Assembly: GCA_032622095.1 (NCBI GenBank)
Contig: CP136069.1
Location: forward strand, 166,150,394-166,214,393
DNA length: 64,000 nucleotides
DNA from: Siphonodentalium dalli
Lineage: Eukaryota; Mollusca; Scaphopoda; Gadilida; Siphonodentaliidae
Reading direction: 5' to 3'
Below are positions 1-15,100 of the stretch, piece after piece. The notes beneath the pieces are model-generated. The model searched no databases. It saw nothing but the letters and a program-made list of their open reading frames with translations, and was not told where the DNA came from. Position numbers and translations under genes: made by a program. Within the stretch, counting starts at the first letter, position 1; each line of letters begins with the position of its first letter.

Positions 1-23
1 ATCTAAGGTTCGCAGTGCCCTAC

Positions 24-104
24 CTTATAGAGTTCTATCAGTTTCTTCTGTGCAAGGGATTCTTGTGTAGCTGCTTCTTCTATCTGGGATTGTTGATCAC
101 GAGC
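24..104 (-). CDS. TPR: TPR exon 8 (residues 266-292)
   Basis: The acceptor tttacag is before 104 and the donor is aag|gtaggg after 24; phase 0, 27 codons. It reads ARDQQSQIEEAATQESLAQ and ends LIELYK, matching the family's AKEQQASMEE and LSNLYK. The next exon lies left of the window. Confidence 0.92.
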
Positions 105-3100
105 CTGTAAAAATCCAAACACAGATAAATCAGCAATCATTTTCTTCAATGTAGTCATCTACTTAATGCTTTATGTCACTAGAGATCACAGAGATATGTT
201 ACGACTTCATTTATGTTGCAATAAAGCTCAATAACTATCGACGTGTTGGAAAAAACATACCATAAAATTTTTGGAAATAAAATTAAAATTATTTTTTTGT
301 CACAATGTCAAAAATCTAAATAAAACGTCCAATGCGGATTATTTATTTCAATGCAGCAGTGTCTACGACACAAATAATAACTTTTATTTGGTCTAACTTA
401 TTGCTGAGATATTACTTACATCTTTGAGCTTATGAATGAGATTGTCCATGGTTTTAGTTTGCTTTGTGTTGATTTCTTTATGTGCTTCAAGTGTATCCTG
501 AGCAATCTGCAGGTCCTCCGTCTTACTGTCAAGCTCAGTCTGAATCGCCAGTAAACCAGTCGACTGCAAAATAAACCAACATTAGGTTGCAGTAAGGATA
601 TTGTACATTAGGCCAAAACAAAAAACATTCTGTTTCCGATAACATTAGGGAAATTTTCCAGACAGGCAGGGATTTTTTTTTTCTTCAAATTTTTAAAAAC
701 ATTCAGCCGTAAGCGATATAATAGTGTTGTCACGGTCCCATGGAATATGGTAGACCCATGTGTATTGAAAATGAGCCAATCATTGGATAAAAACATATCC
801 ATTGAATTAAATCACTCTGCAGTACGATCTCTACCAACATTGAGCTTAATAACTTGACTTATATTTGCTTTTGAGATTGGGAAAAATTATAAATATTCAC
901 ATTGACACTCTAGCAGGTAACTATAGCCTAGCCTTCTGGAGAAAATTGAAAACAAAATTGAGGCAGGCAAGATAATCTCAGCCAGGCAGGGTTATCGGAA
1001 ACAATGTGGGTTTTCTTTTTGCCGTAGCCATTTCTATACTAAATATTCATTGATGAGTAGTTATCCCTAAGGAAATGTTTCAAACAATAAGTTCAAAAAT
1101 CCACCATAGGAACACTGAGGACCTCATTCTGCAAACGACAGATACACTATTTGCAGGCTTGTTATCCGTTACCTTTTCCTTTCTGACAAGTATAAGAGCC
1201 TGTGATTTCTCGAGGAGCTCATTATTCAAGAGTTCTATCTGCTGCTCAAAATGCTCTTTCTCCTGTTTGAGACATCGCTCCCTGAACTGAAACAATTAAG
1301 AAGATATAAAATTAGCACCTTTTTTCACTGAGGTCAATGAATCAACTCTAGTATGGGATAGCATGAGAAATGTGATCGTCATTAATCTAGAAGTGTAGAT
1401 ATTGTAATTGGCAGATCGTTTTGCCTGCATATATTTTCTACAAAAGCTGTCAAGTTATCAAACTCTCCAACTTCAAAAGCAATAGAAATTTATTGTGATC
1501 GTAAAAAAATACAATGGAGTCTTTAACCCTTTACCCAACAAACCGGCCAAATAAAGCTTCAACAGCCTAAAATATCTTCGGTCTGTCTCAATAGAACCAT
1601 ACAAATATGGATATCATTGTAACTGGCTCCTTGACCACATTGTGATAGTTACAGTTATGCCCTGTGCCAATGCATTCTCTTATATATGCGAGTCGACCAT
1701 AGGTCGCCTCGCATATATAAGAGAATGCATTGGCCTAAACAAAATCTTTTTTTAACACTTTTTACCATTTTTTCTTACATTCTTTAACAATTTTATAATT
1801 TTTAATGTGTTAAGCCAATGCATTCTCTTATATATGCGAGGCGACCTATGGTCGACTCGCATATATAAGAGAATGCATTGGCACAGGGCCGTTCTGTTGG
1901 GTAAAGGGTTAAATAAATAATCCACAGACTCTATATGTACCAGCTCAAACGATCAGAACTTATTTACAAATGAGTAACTGCAAATTTTGGAATATACAGT
2001 CTGTGCGTGATAGCATCCCTAAATTCACCCACTAGGGACCTCATTGTGGAAATGTCAAACACACTAAATTCAGGATTGGTCATCACAGACTAACAAAGTT
2101 ACAACAACAAAAGATTTAAATCTCACCTGTCTTGATACTTCTTCGCTTTCAATTTCTGACAATTTAGCAACAGCTTCAATTTTGTCACCATTAGCCTTGG
2201 TGAGTTTCTCTGAGAACTCTTTAACTTCATCTGGAATTTGTTAAATGAAAACGAAAGTACAGTAATGCCCTAAATAATGGACTCCTTAACCACAGCAGAA
2301 TTATAAGTAATTTTTCAGAAAATTACCCATAATTCTGCTGTGGTTAAGGAGTCCATTATTTAGGGCATTACTGTAAAGAGTACTGCTAATAACATATTAG
2401 GATATGGCAAAACATTGAACAAATATGGGTTGTTTCAAACTTCATTCAATATGCCAGGGTTTCTACCAGCGCAAATTCAACACTATTACTACCAAGTTCG
2501 AAACTACATGGAAGGGGAAAATGACCACGTGGCATTGTCAACAATGCCATAGGTTCGTCGGATTTTTATACCCAAATTACCCAATGCTAAACTGGCACAA
2601 AATGCAACATTACTACTGCCAAAGCTTTTTGTGAAAATGTTTTGGCTTTAAAGCTAACAATGTCCTGTTACTGACATTTTTTTGGAGCCACATTGATTTA
2701 GACATATTCAAAGAACAACACAAGCTAATTAACTAAAATAGTTATTCTAATATAATATAACAGTTTCTGTTGGGGAAAAATAACAACAATCGGTTTGTTC
2801 CGCATTATCTCTGAAATCTAATTTTCATTTAAGATTCATGTTTATTGAAAAGTAAATTTGGCTGATCCATGGATATTGCTAGGCCACAGCTTTCTTTTAT
2901 AAAAACCTTCCTTGTGACTCATATTGATCATGAATGTACTCTATTCAACTGACATTTTGTGAATGAATTCAACGACACTTCAACATTTCATGATGTGGGC
3001 AATTTTCTTTGATGGCAACAGTCTCTTTGATGTGATTGATTGGTTGGACTTTCGCCGACAAAGCGTTACCAAGGACTGTTTAGACAACTGTCCACGTGGC

Positions 3101-6100
3101 ATGTTCTACTGATCATGTCTTATTCAGGTATCAAGTGCATGATTCCTTGCAACCTGTTAATCATCAGTGTCAGTGGTCACCCTTCCTGTGGAAGAAGGGG
3201 ATTGGGCTCGATATCACACCCTTCTTTTAGATTTTAAGGTAGATATACACAGATATGTGCACACAGGTCATGAAAATATTTCATTCTCAGTTTTCAGATT
3301 GATATATTGTTCTTGTAAAATCCATAAAGTTTATGAGAATCCACAAAGACACCAGTTGTTCTCATATCATTAATCATTCTAATTTGAGTTATTTAATATC
3401 TGATCACAGAACTGAAAATATTACAACATTTGAATTTAATTTACATGGGTCTTCGACAGGCCTCAAAATATGATGCTAGAAATTTGCAAAATGAGGTCCA
3501 CAGAGGGTGAATTTAGTGACGCTACCCCACAGCAGTGGGCTAGCTTAACTAAATTCAACCTCTGGGGACCTTATTCTGCATTGCCACATCACCTATGGGA
3601 GACCCAGACGTAGATTTAAGTTCCCAGATGGTGATTTGCACCCATTGGGCACCTCAATTATGCATTCTGTCATCTGCCAAATTGGGGATATAGAGAAACT
3701 AAACTAAAAAAGAAACTTTCTAAAGTTTCTGAAGAAACTAAACGAGAGGCTGATCACGATCGGCAGATGTTTAACCCATACCTTGACGATACTGATCAGC
3801 TATTTTCAGTTTGGACGTGAAAATCCATAAGCCATAATTCCGTCTTTAAAAAATGGATCAAACCCAAATTCGAAGTCTATCTGTATTTTGAGCTGAGAAA
3901 CTCACATACCAAATTTACATACATCTCAATAAAATGAGATATATAAGATGAAAGGTATTTCTACTAAGTATCAGGAATGTTGATAATGGTTCATTTTAAC
4001 TACAAAAATCCATACAAGTGAAGGGGATATAATGTCTCTCTCTTAGAGCTAACTGATATCACAGGTAATTAATTGTAAGCTGCTATGGTTATATATTGTT
4101 AGCATAAAAATCTCAAATCTGTTCAATTCTTAGTTAAAAAAGGGGCCATAACTCTGGTATAAAAAACAGGATCTAACCCATATTCAAACTCGATTTGTAT
4201 TTTGAGTTGAGAAACCCACATACCAAATTTGGTTCCTATCAGATGAAAACTGGTGGATTTATCGAAGCATGCATGAATTCTATGTCAAAGGGCCATAACT
4301 CCATTAAAAATAATCTGATTAAACCCATATTCGAACTCAAACTGTATTTTAAGTGGAGAAACTCACATACCAAATTTGGTTCCGATCAGATAATTTTTTT
4401 TTAGTTATCATAGCATCCGTGAATTCTAAGTCGTAAAAGGGCCATAACTCCGTATAAAAAAAACTCGGATCAAACCTATATTCGAACTCGATCTGTATTT
4501 TGGGCTGAGAAACTCACATACCAAATTTGGTTAAACTTTATAATGTGAACTTCCAAGACCACCAAAAAACTTACTGTTAAGTCTATCTATTTCCTTGTTT
4601 CTCTTTTCAACCAAGACAGCTAGTTCCCTCTTTTCTGTTTCTAACAAGTCATTTGTTCGTGCCAGATGCAACTGCAAATACAAAACATTTTGAATTGTAC
4701 TACCGCAAAATAAAAGAATAATTTGAGCTTACAAAGAATATCTTATATACCCCTAATTTCAAAGCCAACATGCGTCAAAGTCATAAAATGTGAAAATAAT
4801 TGGACAAAACCTATATTCGAACTTGGCCTGTATCTTTAGCTGCGAAAAACACATACAAACTTTGGTTCAGATCAAATAATCCAAACTGGAGTTATCAATC
4901 AGAAACCAAAAATGCTAACGGACGGATGGCTAAACAGACAGATGGACAGACTGATTACAAAATATTACCTTTTTTTTCAAAAGGGCATATAATGAGAAGT
5001 GCATCAGTGATTACATGATGGATAAAGATTTTTGATGAATCGGATAGTCGTAGATATCACTGAGAATACCAAATATCAGTCAGTTCCGTAAATGGTTATT
5101 TCCTACTTTTGTGATATATTGTGTATTTTTCCACACAGCCCAAATAAAATGACAAAGAGAGCTGACCATAACAGTCAATGTGCAACTTTCAAATACTTTT
5201 TGTGGACTGATGGTCACAAAGCTGAAGCGCCCAACTAGTCTCTTATACAATTAGTGGTATATTGCATTTTTGTACTTGCAGTTCGATGACAATGCATTAT
5301 GAAAATTTGTAAATATGCATTGCATAAATCATCTTTTATATCCTATTAGTTCAGTGCATCTTATGATTAAAGATCATTGCAATATGTAAAATTAAGACAT
5401 ACTTTTAACCCATTCATGACTGGCGCTGCCTGAAATTTCCTACAATATTTACCATGTCCTTTAATCCTGTGCATTCTCTTATATATGCGAGTCTCCAATA
5501 GGGAGTCTCACATATATAAGAGAATGCACTGGCACAGGATCTTTAATGCTGCACCAGCACAGCTTCCATAATGAAAGGGTTAAGTTAACACTGTGAATAT
5601 TTCTGTAATACCCTCGCTGCAGCCCTGATAACTGAGTACTTTCATCGATCATAAGGATATGATATATTTATAATTATGGTATTACCTTAGTGGAAAGGTT
5701 GCCTTCTTCAACTTCTTCTATCTCCTTCAACCTCTTTGAAGTAGTTTCAAGTTTGGATGCTTGAATAGAAGATAATAATCAACTTGAGATGATATAAACA
5801 GTATTCCTAACAGGCCTTTAGATTAGCCTAATTTGGGGACATTTAGGGAAACCGCAGGGGTGGGTTCGGGAACAGGGTTACCCCCTTCTGACTATAGGGG
5901 GTCCGGGGGTTCCCCCTGTAGAGAATTTTTTTTAAAAGTAAGCCTAAAATGGGGTCTATCTGGTTGGTTCTGAAGCATTCAGCAAGTTATAATACTGTTA
6001 TATTTTCAAGTTGTGTAAGTTACAATCTGATATTTATTGACCACTTGGGAATATTGGATCATTTGACATCAACAAAGCCATTTTATAGATGTATGGTGCT

Positions 6101-9100
6101 TGAAATTTCTCCAAGCAGTCCACCAACATACTGATCATGGGTATTGCCAATTAAAATTTAATTTAATGTGAACCTGAAAAAAGTTAGAAAGTTGATATGT
6201 TGTGGTCAAATGAAGCAATATAGTAATAGTATATACACACACAAACAGGTCATAAAAAGGGTGAAAATATTTAATGAAAATTTAAATCCAGAAAGTTCAA
6301 ATAGGCTCATCAACAAACAGAAATATCATATTAAGTTACAGTTGCCAAAACTGACTGTATATCTTATCTAAAAGTCATTACACAATTACTTAGATCAAGT
6401 TGATCATAAACACTGCGTGTGTTGACTGTTGAGCAACAGAATCAGTATTTCCTTTATTTTGAACCAATAACAAGTAACTACTGTAAATATGGTGTTATCA
6501 ATGAAGCACCCTTGTTGTTTACATTATCACTCAGTGGTCATTAAAATCAGATGAAACAATGGTTCAAATGTGGAAGCTTTATGTTCAAATCATCACTAAT
6601 AACTATGAATAATGTCCAAATAGAATTGTGAGAGAATGGTTTTGAAAGAACGGCATTTTCACAACCGCTTATGAATACAAAAAGAAATAAGAAACGACCG
6701 CTTGTGAATACAAAAAGAAATAAAAATTAGACAATGCTTATGAATACGAAAAAAATGCTAAAAAAAAACGAAAGAAATCTTGAACATTTTCACTCATTAA
6801 AAGTCCCTAACATGGGATTTAATTTGTTTTCAAAGCTAATCTGGCCTTTACATAATTAGGTGATGATCTGATGTAAGGTGTAGAGTTGTAATCTTCAGGT
6901 GTGATAATCTCAAAATCACAAGTCACTGACGATGTATTCACAGCTGTCTGCAATCAACACTCAGGTGTGAATGTGCTCCCAATCGGATTAATACAGCTGT
7001 TAATAGTAACTATGGTGTTATCTACGACAGTGTCAATGGATAACTGGGTTCAATCAATGTTGGCAGTAAATAGTGGGTGAATATTTTGCCGATTTTCTTA
7101 GGTAAACTTCGGAAATTTCAGGGCGACTTAAACTTCGCCCAGCTGCAAAATTAGGGCGTAGTGAGCAAGAATAGGGAGACTACTTCGCCCACGTCGCCCT
7201 CTCGGCTGGTCCCTGTTCTAATTAGTTTATCAAGAGTCTCATCTTTTGTCGATCCCTGATGTTTTCCCAGTAACAATTGCATTTGGCTGAAACCTCTCTC
7301 GGAAATGGCATTAGAGCAGGCCTTTATATTGGTCTAATTTGGGGATATCTGACACGGCGTGCCGACCATGGTTCGTCATGTCGTGAGAATTTTTTTAAAT
7401 CTAAACCCGTGAAATGCAATATCTTAGCTTCTAACAGGACATATATCTCACAATAGAATGAGATATATTTCCATCCTGTACTAGTTTAATTGAGGTTTTA
7501 TTACATTTCTGAAAAATTTCATCACTTTAATAAATCCTAAAATAATAGGCCGCAGTCTTGGCCTGTGTCTTCTCAAATGTGAACCATGTAACAAATATAA
7601 AAAAATTCTGTTGAATATTACTCAACTTATCATGCAGTCAAGGATGTGGACAGATGAACAAACAGACAGAAAGACATGCTGATTATAATAGTCCTCCAAA
7701 ATATTTCGGGGACAATAAAAGCTTTTTTTCTACCATATCTGGAAAAGACTAACAAGCAATGCTCTTTTCTGTTCCATGCCATTTTGGCTGTTTTTTGTTT
7801 GGAACCCAAACATGGCATTCAAGGTTGTATTTTTAATGAGTTCAATGTGTCTTTATGGGATATAATGCTCATAGAAAGGTAGTTTTAAAGTATTTATCGA
7901 CCGATTCAAAATCAGGAAAAATTTTAAACTCTAGTGAAATTTGGCGGGCGGAACATGAACTTGACCTTTATATTGGGGTAGTGAACTCACATACGAAATT
8001 TCATTCAATTCAGTTCAGTCTTAATTAAAGTTATCATCCGGAAATCTTAAATTACAAAGGTCATCAAGACTATTAACAATTTACCAAGGTCATCACGATT
8101 ATTCTGTAGGTTGGTGTTCTCTTTACTTTCAACTTCTAATTTACTGTTGCTTGTGATGAGCTGCTTTTCCAGTTCAAAGTACTCTTGCTCTGTAAATATA
8201 ATAAATTGATAATTACTCTCTGTTACAAATAGAAGTGCAGGGCAAAATATATGTACCGGGTGGAAATTTCCGACAAAATTAATAATAGTGCAGGGCAGAT
8301 TAGAAGTACAGGATTGAAGCATGTTATCAAATCTCACAAAAACCCAATTATTATAATGCCTGGAAGTGCAACAACATAATAACCACAATAACTAAGATGT
8401 TTGTCTGGTGAACGCCACTTTGAGAACTGATATTCTGGTATTTTATTTGCATCCACAGCCATTATGGACTTCCACTATCGAGCCATCAATTTTCCAAAAA
8501 ACGTGCAGACCTACAAGCAACATGCAGGGTGGAATTTTTCATAGAATTAATAAATGTACATGTATGTTTATTTGGCAAACAAGAGTACATTAGATCATGC
8601 AATTAATGTATTACTGCAAACCATATGATATACTGTATGCTTGAAAAGTTTTGAGGAGTGCAATTCTTTGCACACCTGAATATCCCATTGAAAATACACA
8701 ACCAGTACACCTAACTGCATATGCCCAGCAAAGGGGGTTTTCCGCCGAGTTGTATTCATTTTCTGAGTAGAGGTGCCACGATTATTGATTTTGATAATCG
8801 ACAATCGGTCGTCAATAATAGACTATAATCGATTAATCGTACCTAATAACATCAGTGGAAGTATTCCGTAATAGAGCCCTCTTAATTCAAATTGTTTGGC
8901 TTCGGCAATCCGCTTCGGCAATCCTTTGCCATGGCCCAGTTCGCTTCAGCAAATGGCTTCAGCATGGCTGATTGCCATAGCCAATTAATAGGGCCGTGTA
9001 ATATGGCCTATTGGCTGGGTGCTGGTTAACAGCACTGTCGCTGGTTGTTTGAGGCATCGGCTGATGTCATTTTTACATTAATAAAGTGCATCATAAACCA

Positions 9101-12100
9101 CTGTTAATGACCAATGAACACATTGTATCAATACAGCACAATTCTCGGTGATGTTATGGTTATAATATTTGTGAGTTCGTTAGAACGAACATCAGGGTAA
9201 TTTCCAGGCCAGTTTTGCCAGAGCTGGGACGGTTATGGGTTTTTCGTGACCGGTTATGAACGGCAAAAAACCGCGATTAACCGGTTAACCACATATTATA
9301 GGTACTATTATGGGTGGGTAAGCCCAGTATGCAGAACGGCGATGATTGTGATGCTCACTGACATGGTAAGTTTGAGAACGGCTCCTGCCCATTATACAAA
9401 GAAGTTGTCACCCATGACACACATAATCACATATCTAATTAAGTACACATCTTCAATTTATTACTGAATAAAATAAATATACAATGTCATTCCCCTGTGA
9501 GGCTGTGTTGTGTTCATTTATTGTCCTTGTAAAATTACTCCATCGCCATCGGGATATGTGATCGGGCGGGAAGCTGAACACACCGACACGGAAGTGACGA
9601 CTAGAAAGGTTTAATATACATTCCGGAATATTTTATTGATTATTCCGCAATTTCCGGTAGCTGGGTGGGCGAACAATTATTATTTATTCTTAATTAGCTA
9701 ATTAGCACCCTTCCCGTGAGTGACAACTGACATGTTATCAACGCCCACCCGATTGACCCAAGCAGACAACTCCGTCGGCTTCATATCAAAGTGAAAACGA
9801 CATGCCATCGATGCCGGCGTGGCACTGAATACGAGTCATGCGATGTGACAATGTTGTAAGATCACACGTGTGCTGACCCTTTGATGTTTCGTTTTGACGT
9901 CGGCAGGCTGTTAAATGTAGCCTTCAAAGAGCCGACACACCGCGTTTGATGTTGTTCCGTCAATCTCGGATTCATTTTAATTGACGGAGACAGATTAACC
10001 CTCTTATAGCCAGTTATAGCTGAGGCCAAAAAAAAAAACATCTGTGTTTCCGGTTACCCGACCGACCTGCCGAAATTGGGCCGACCTGGACTTTTTTGTT
10101 CAAATTTCAACCCAAATCAAAAAATTTCAACCCAAAAAAAAAAAAAAAAAACTTTTTTTTTTAATGCATGTCATTGGCATGTAAACACATCAAAATCGTT
10201 AAATATATACTATATACTATGTTTACATTAAGCAGCAATAATTTTAGATGGAATTTTCAAAAACAATTTACTTCTATTAAAATACATGTCCATTTATGGT
10301 TGCAGATGAATCCCAATCTCACCAATAAATCTGCAGTCTTTAAAACCTGCCTGTGGTAATCTTGTTTGTTCAACTCCCATGTCTTATGGGAAGAAGTCTT
10401 ATCTGCTAGAGAGCAATATACATGTAGAAGACTTTCTATATCAGAATTTAAAGTTCCTCTCCCCAGTCAATCAAGGATTCATAGTGTTCAGGCATAGTTA
10501 CTAGTATGTATACAGACAGTATAAAGATGACTGCATGTCAAATACAACTGAAATATAAAGTCCCACACCACACTGAAAATGGTACCACAGGCCACACCTT
10601 GACAATTAATTTCACATAAGGATGGATGAATACCAGCATTGCATTTGACCGATGACTGAGACGAACCGCTCTATATGGAATGTCTCAACCATAGGTCGGA
10701 TGCAATGTTGACATTTCATCAATGCTTACACGGACAATCAAATGCAATGTTGAGTGCCTGGGAGCCAATTACCTGTTAAAATTTATAAAGCTTGTCATCT
10801 TATTGAAGTGAATTCAATCTTTGAATACAAATAAGTGGAAAATGTTGATAATTAAAGGTCCGTATTAAAAATAAAATAAAAAGTACAAAAAAAATAAAAT
10901 CCCTACCTACCTACCTGGAATTTTTTGGCTCCGTAATAGGAAACAAATAATATTTTTTTTTTGGCCTGACCATCACAGTGATCATACACTATAATAGTGA
11001 TGTTACGGTTAACCAACCACGGCAAATCCGTGACCGGTCACGGCCATAGTTGGTGGTTAACCGCATAACCGTCCCAGCTCTAAGTTTTGGTACCTGTAAC
11101 AGGTATGGGCGCCCAAACTCCAGGCGCCCAAAAACAGTTAGAAAGAAGAAAAATTCCTCAGATAATTTGTTTTTTGAACATTATTACTAGAAAACAAACA
11201 CAACTAACACTAAATCATCAAATAAAGCAATAAATTGTCATTTTATGGCAGTATGTACATGTAGTTCAAGGGGAGGCCACCCCATACCCTCCCCAACTTA
11301 GGGCTGCGGCCTATTACTTTGGCATATAAACAGGTGTCCCCAAATAATTACTGGAAACTACACTGACGAACGTAGCTATTAATTTCAGTGTTAAGATTAG
11401 CCAAACATACAAACAATATAAAAGGAGGAATGCACGACGGATGGCCGACGGTTCCTAAAAAAGGAAGCTATAAGTTTCATCCGTTCGGTTGCCGTTCAAA
11501 ATGATGTTGGAAAAATATCAAAGACGACACAATAAATAAGCCCTTTAAGGGAAATAAGTCATCTTGTTCCCGGTTGATGAAATAGAACTTATGAGGAAGC
11601 ATTGGAATATCCAGACATATAGAGAATCAACAACATAGTAGCATCACCGCCCTATTAATTAAATGTCTGACCACTATTAAAGGAAGACACTTGTGCATTG
11701 TTTAGAAAAAAAATCGGAATGTCACTCTACTTGAGACGCCCACGTGTGCGCGCGACAGATATTGAATATCCAAATTTTCTGTACTGTCAATCAATACAAA
11801 AGACTACTGGTAGTAAGAGTCAAATTGCTACACGGTAATAAAATATCTTGCCCCAGAAAGATGTGGATGTAGAGAGGCCTTTGCCCTAAATTTAATAATA
11901 ACTTCAAAAGACGAGACAATGTCACGCGAGCGCATGGTCAAATAGAGGTTCACGATGGGGAATTTATTAGGGTTGCCACGACTATGAGTTTTCATAATCG
12001 ACTAATCAACCGCTATAGTCGACGGTTAGTCGATTAATCATCTTATATATGTGGCTTATATTGCACCCAGGTAAAGACGTGATCAAATCGAAATTACAAT

Positions 12101-15100
12101 GACTACATTACATCCAGTCTGAACACAGTTATAAACTGTCAGTCAGCAGGCTTGTCATTCTGAGGCCCCCGCCCGTCATCGGCCACATAAACTTAAATTT
12201 ACGCAGTAGGTAAACGCCTTCCTCATTGCTATTCCCGCGGACGAGACATTTAAAAAAATATGTCCAGTCAATCACTGTTACCCGTGAACATACATCGCGG
12301 TCACGGTGCCAAATGAAGCAGGCGGAATTGTCGCATACTTATTGAAAACGGACTATAGTTAGGTTTGCAGAAAATCCCATTGTGTACCGATTGCGTCAGC
12401 TGACATATTATTTTAGTTTTGTTATTCAAAGTGCAGGGCGGTGGCGGGTGTGGGAGGTATATACGTTACCAAGTTGGAGAATGTAATGTATGTAGCACTA
12501 ATAAGTGATGACACCAACTTGTTATTGATTAACTGTCTGGTAACACTGAACATTCCATGTCCTGCGAATTTTGTGACTTTGTCAATTATTATCTGTCTGG
12601 TGGTAAATTGTGCTACATACACTGTTAACTTTTACTTTCTGGCATGGTATTTGTGCATAGTACTGCTTAAATGCACAACCATACCCCATCCCCTCCCGTT
12701 TGGGCGATTAGTCGACGAAAGTAAATAACCGTCGACTACCACACCTGCCGAAGGTTAGTCGATTAATTGAATAATCATGGCAAGCCTAGAATTTATGGTT
12801 TTTCATGCAAAAGGTCACCTATTTCTAAAAAATATTTTACATTCGAACTGCCGACGAAAGGCTAATAAAAGACCGAATAATTAAGTCCTGGTATTCTTCA
12901 GCATAAACCACAAATCGTGTTTATTTTCTAATTATTGTTGGTTTATTTAATATATGCTATGGTGATATGAATAACGAGCGTGTGTGAAAATTTTAAAACG
13001 ACTGGATAATTTTCGTTTTTTTTTCCAAGGCGTTTATTCATGTCGTAAAGTATATGAACGCTCTTTATTGTTACATGCTATAGAATACAGTTTCGGCTGA
13101 CATCGGAACTGACACAATAAAAGGAGAAAAATTACTCAATTTATACCGACACGGATGAACATGCAAAACTGACAAGAAAGTTATATGTATGTGCGGTTCC
13201 GTACATTGATATGTTTCAAACGGCGAAAACACTAACCTGAGACACCTGCCGCTCTGTTCATCAGTTTGCATATTCTACCCCCATCACCCCCAGAATGTTA
13301 GTTAATACACGATGAAGAAAGTAGCCTGATGTGTACTATTTTAATTGACGTGTATTTTTTAGGTGGGGAAAACTATTGACGATTAACGGTTTCTACATAT
13401 AATATTCCTTTCCGCATATTTCACGCAGCCTTTGACTCCGTGATAATGAACACGTGCTTGTCGCTTGATCACATACAAGGGCTGGGGGCTCTCGATGGAA
13501 TGTTTCTTGAAACGCGTACAATACAGAATAACAACATTGTCAGGTTAGAAGTACATGTAGGAAACATGTTATAATATGTTACATATACACCCACTAGTTT
13601 AATCACAGATAACATAAAATAAGATAAGGCAAACTAAATAACTTGTGTTTCCGATTGTTGACCTAAAAACTCCAGGTAGATAAGTACATGTGTTCAAGTA
13701 CACATATTTGGCTACATGCCATCATCTCAGGATGATTTCGTGATTTAGCAAATTAGCCTTTCTATCATTGTTGAATTAATTCTTTACAGTTAAAGACATA
13801 TTATGGACTTGTTCGGGTGCGTGAAACTGATAAATTAGTATTCAGGCGCTGTGCCTACTTGGAGAATGTAGCATTCTACTAACATCGCTCAAAATCTCGA
13901 AGATATCGACCATACAACTCCATAAAAAATACCGTCTAAATTACGCTCAATTGTAAATATTTACATCTCGATTCAGGACGCAACAATCGTCGATAAACTA
14001 AAGCAAGTGATTTCGCCATCGATACTTATTGCATTTAATAAATATATATGACTGACGGTGTGTGTTGTAAATTTGGATTAATATTCATAAAAATAACTAC
14101 TTTTTGCAGATTATTCTCCATTCCGGGCATTCCTATGTGATCACCCCACCAGAGTGTTTCACATCAATTTAAACATTCATTGCATTTGGAAGCTTCAGTA
14201 AAAGTGACAAATCATTGGTTACCACATCGATTACACATGTACATGTATGTGTTATCATATCCTCATGAAGATTTCAATTTTTTTTTTTTTTCTGGAAAAT
14301 TCTAAATGTATATGTAAAACATTTAACACCAATCAATCATCATGCATTACTCGTGCCTCCCACCACGCCAAAAACATTGTACCGTATTATTAGCAATAGG
14401 CAACAATTTTTTTCAAAACCCTTTTCCAGATATTCAGATGCAGTTACAGCTGCTTTAGGGTGTTAGGAATATGGAACAAAGTCAGTAGTAATGGCAGTGT
14501 TTGAAAAAAATGACGTTTTTTTCAAATAATTGGTCGGGGGTCAGGGGGTCGACAATTCACAGTTTTTGAGGAATGGCAAAATTCTGACAACACAGCATAA
14601 CGGCAAAGTTTTCGAATTCTTATGGCAAACCTATATGTTGTTCTCATCGGGAATGATCAATCTACATAATCAATTCAGAAACATAACTTTTCCTTCATAA
14701 AAATAGAACATTTTGATCAAAATCCAAGTATACCCCCATGAAAAAGATGAATTTTTTTTTCTTTTTCCCCCCCAAGTATGTTGACAATATACTATAAAAA
14801 CTTTTGGTATTTCTGTGTATTATTTCTATTATCAGACACTATTGAATACATTTTGATAAAAAAAAATTGAGACTTTTGTGTCAAATACGAGGAAATATTT
14901 CATGATAACCAAACTATACCCCCTACCAAAATTTTTTAAAAGCTATTTTTTCAACATTATGGAGCTATTCACGCAAAATACTACCTAACCTGCAGCAAAA
15001 CTGTATATATATAGGTTTCAATGTCAGCCATTGGTGTATCGATATGAGAGCTGATATTTTATTTTTTCTCAATTAATTCTTGGAAAATGGACAAAATATG

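Noticed and set aside
8047-8388. 113-codon minus-strand ORF as a separate gene
   Set aside because: It is TPR exon 2 read through into both neighbouring introns; only 8085-8189 is coding.
13425-13520. AFDSV read on the plus strand near 13434, like a reverse-transcriptase motif
   Set aside because: No other polymerase motif is near it in any frame, and flanking frames are closed. Chance match.
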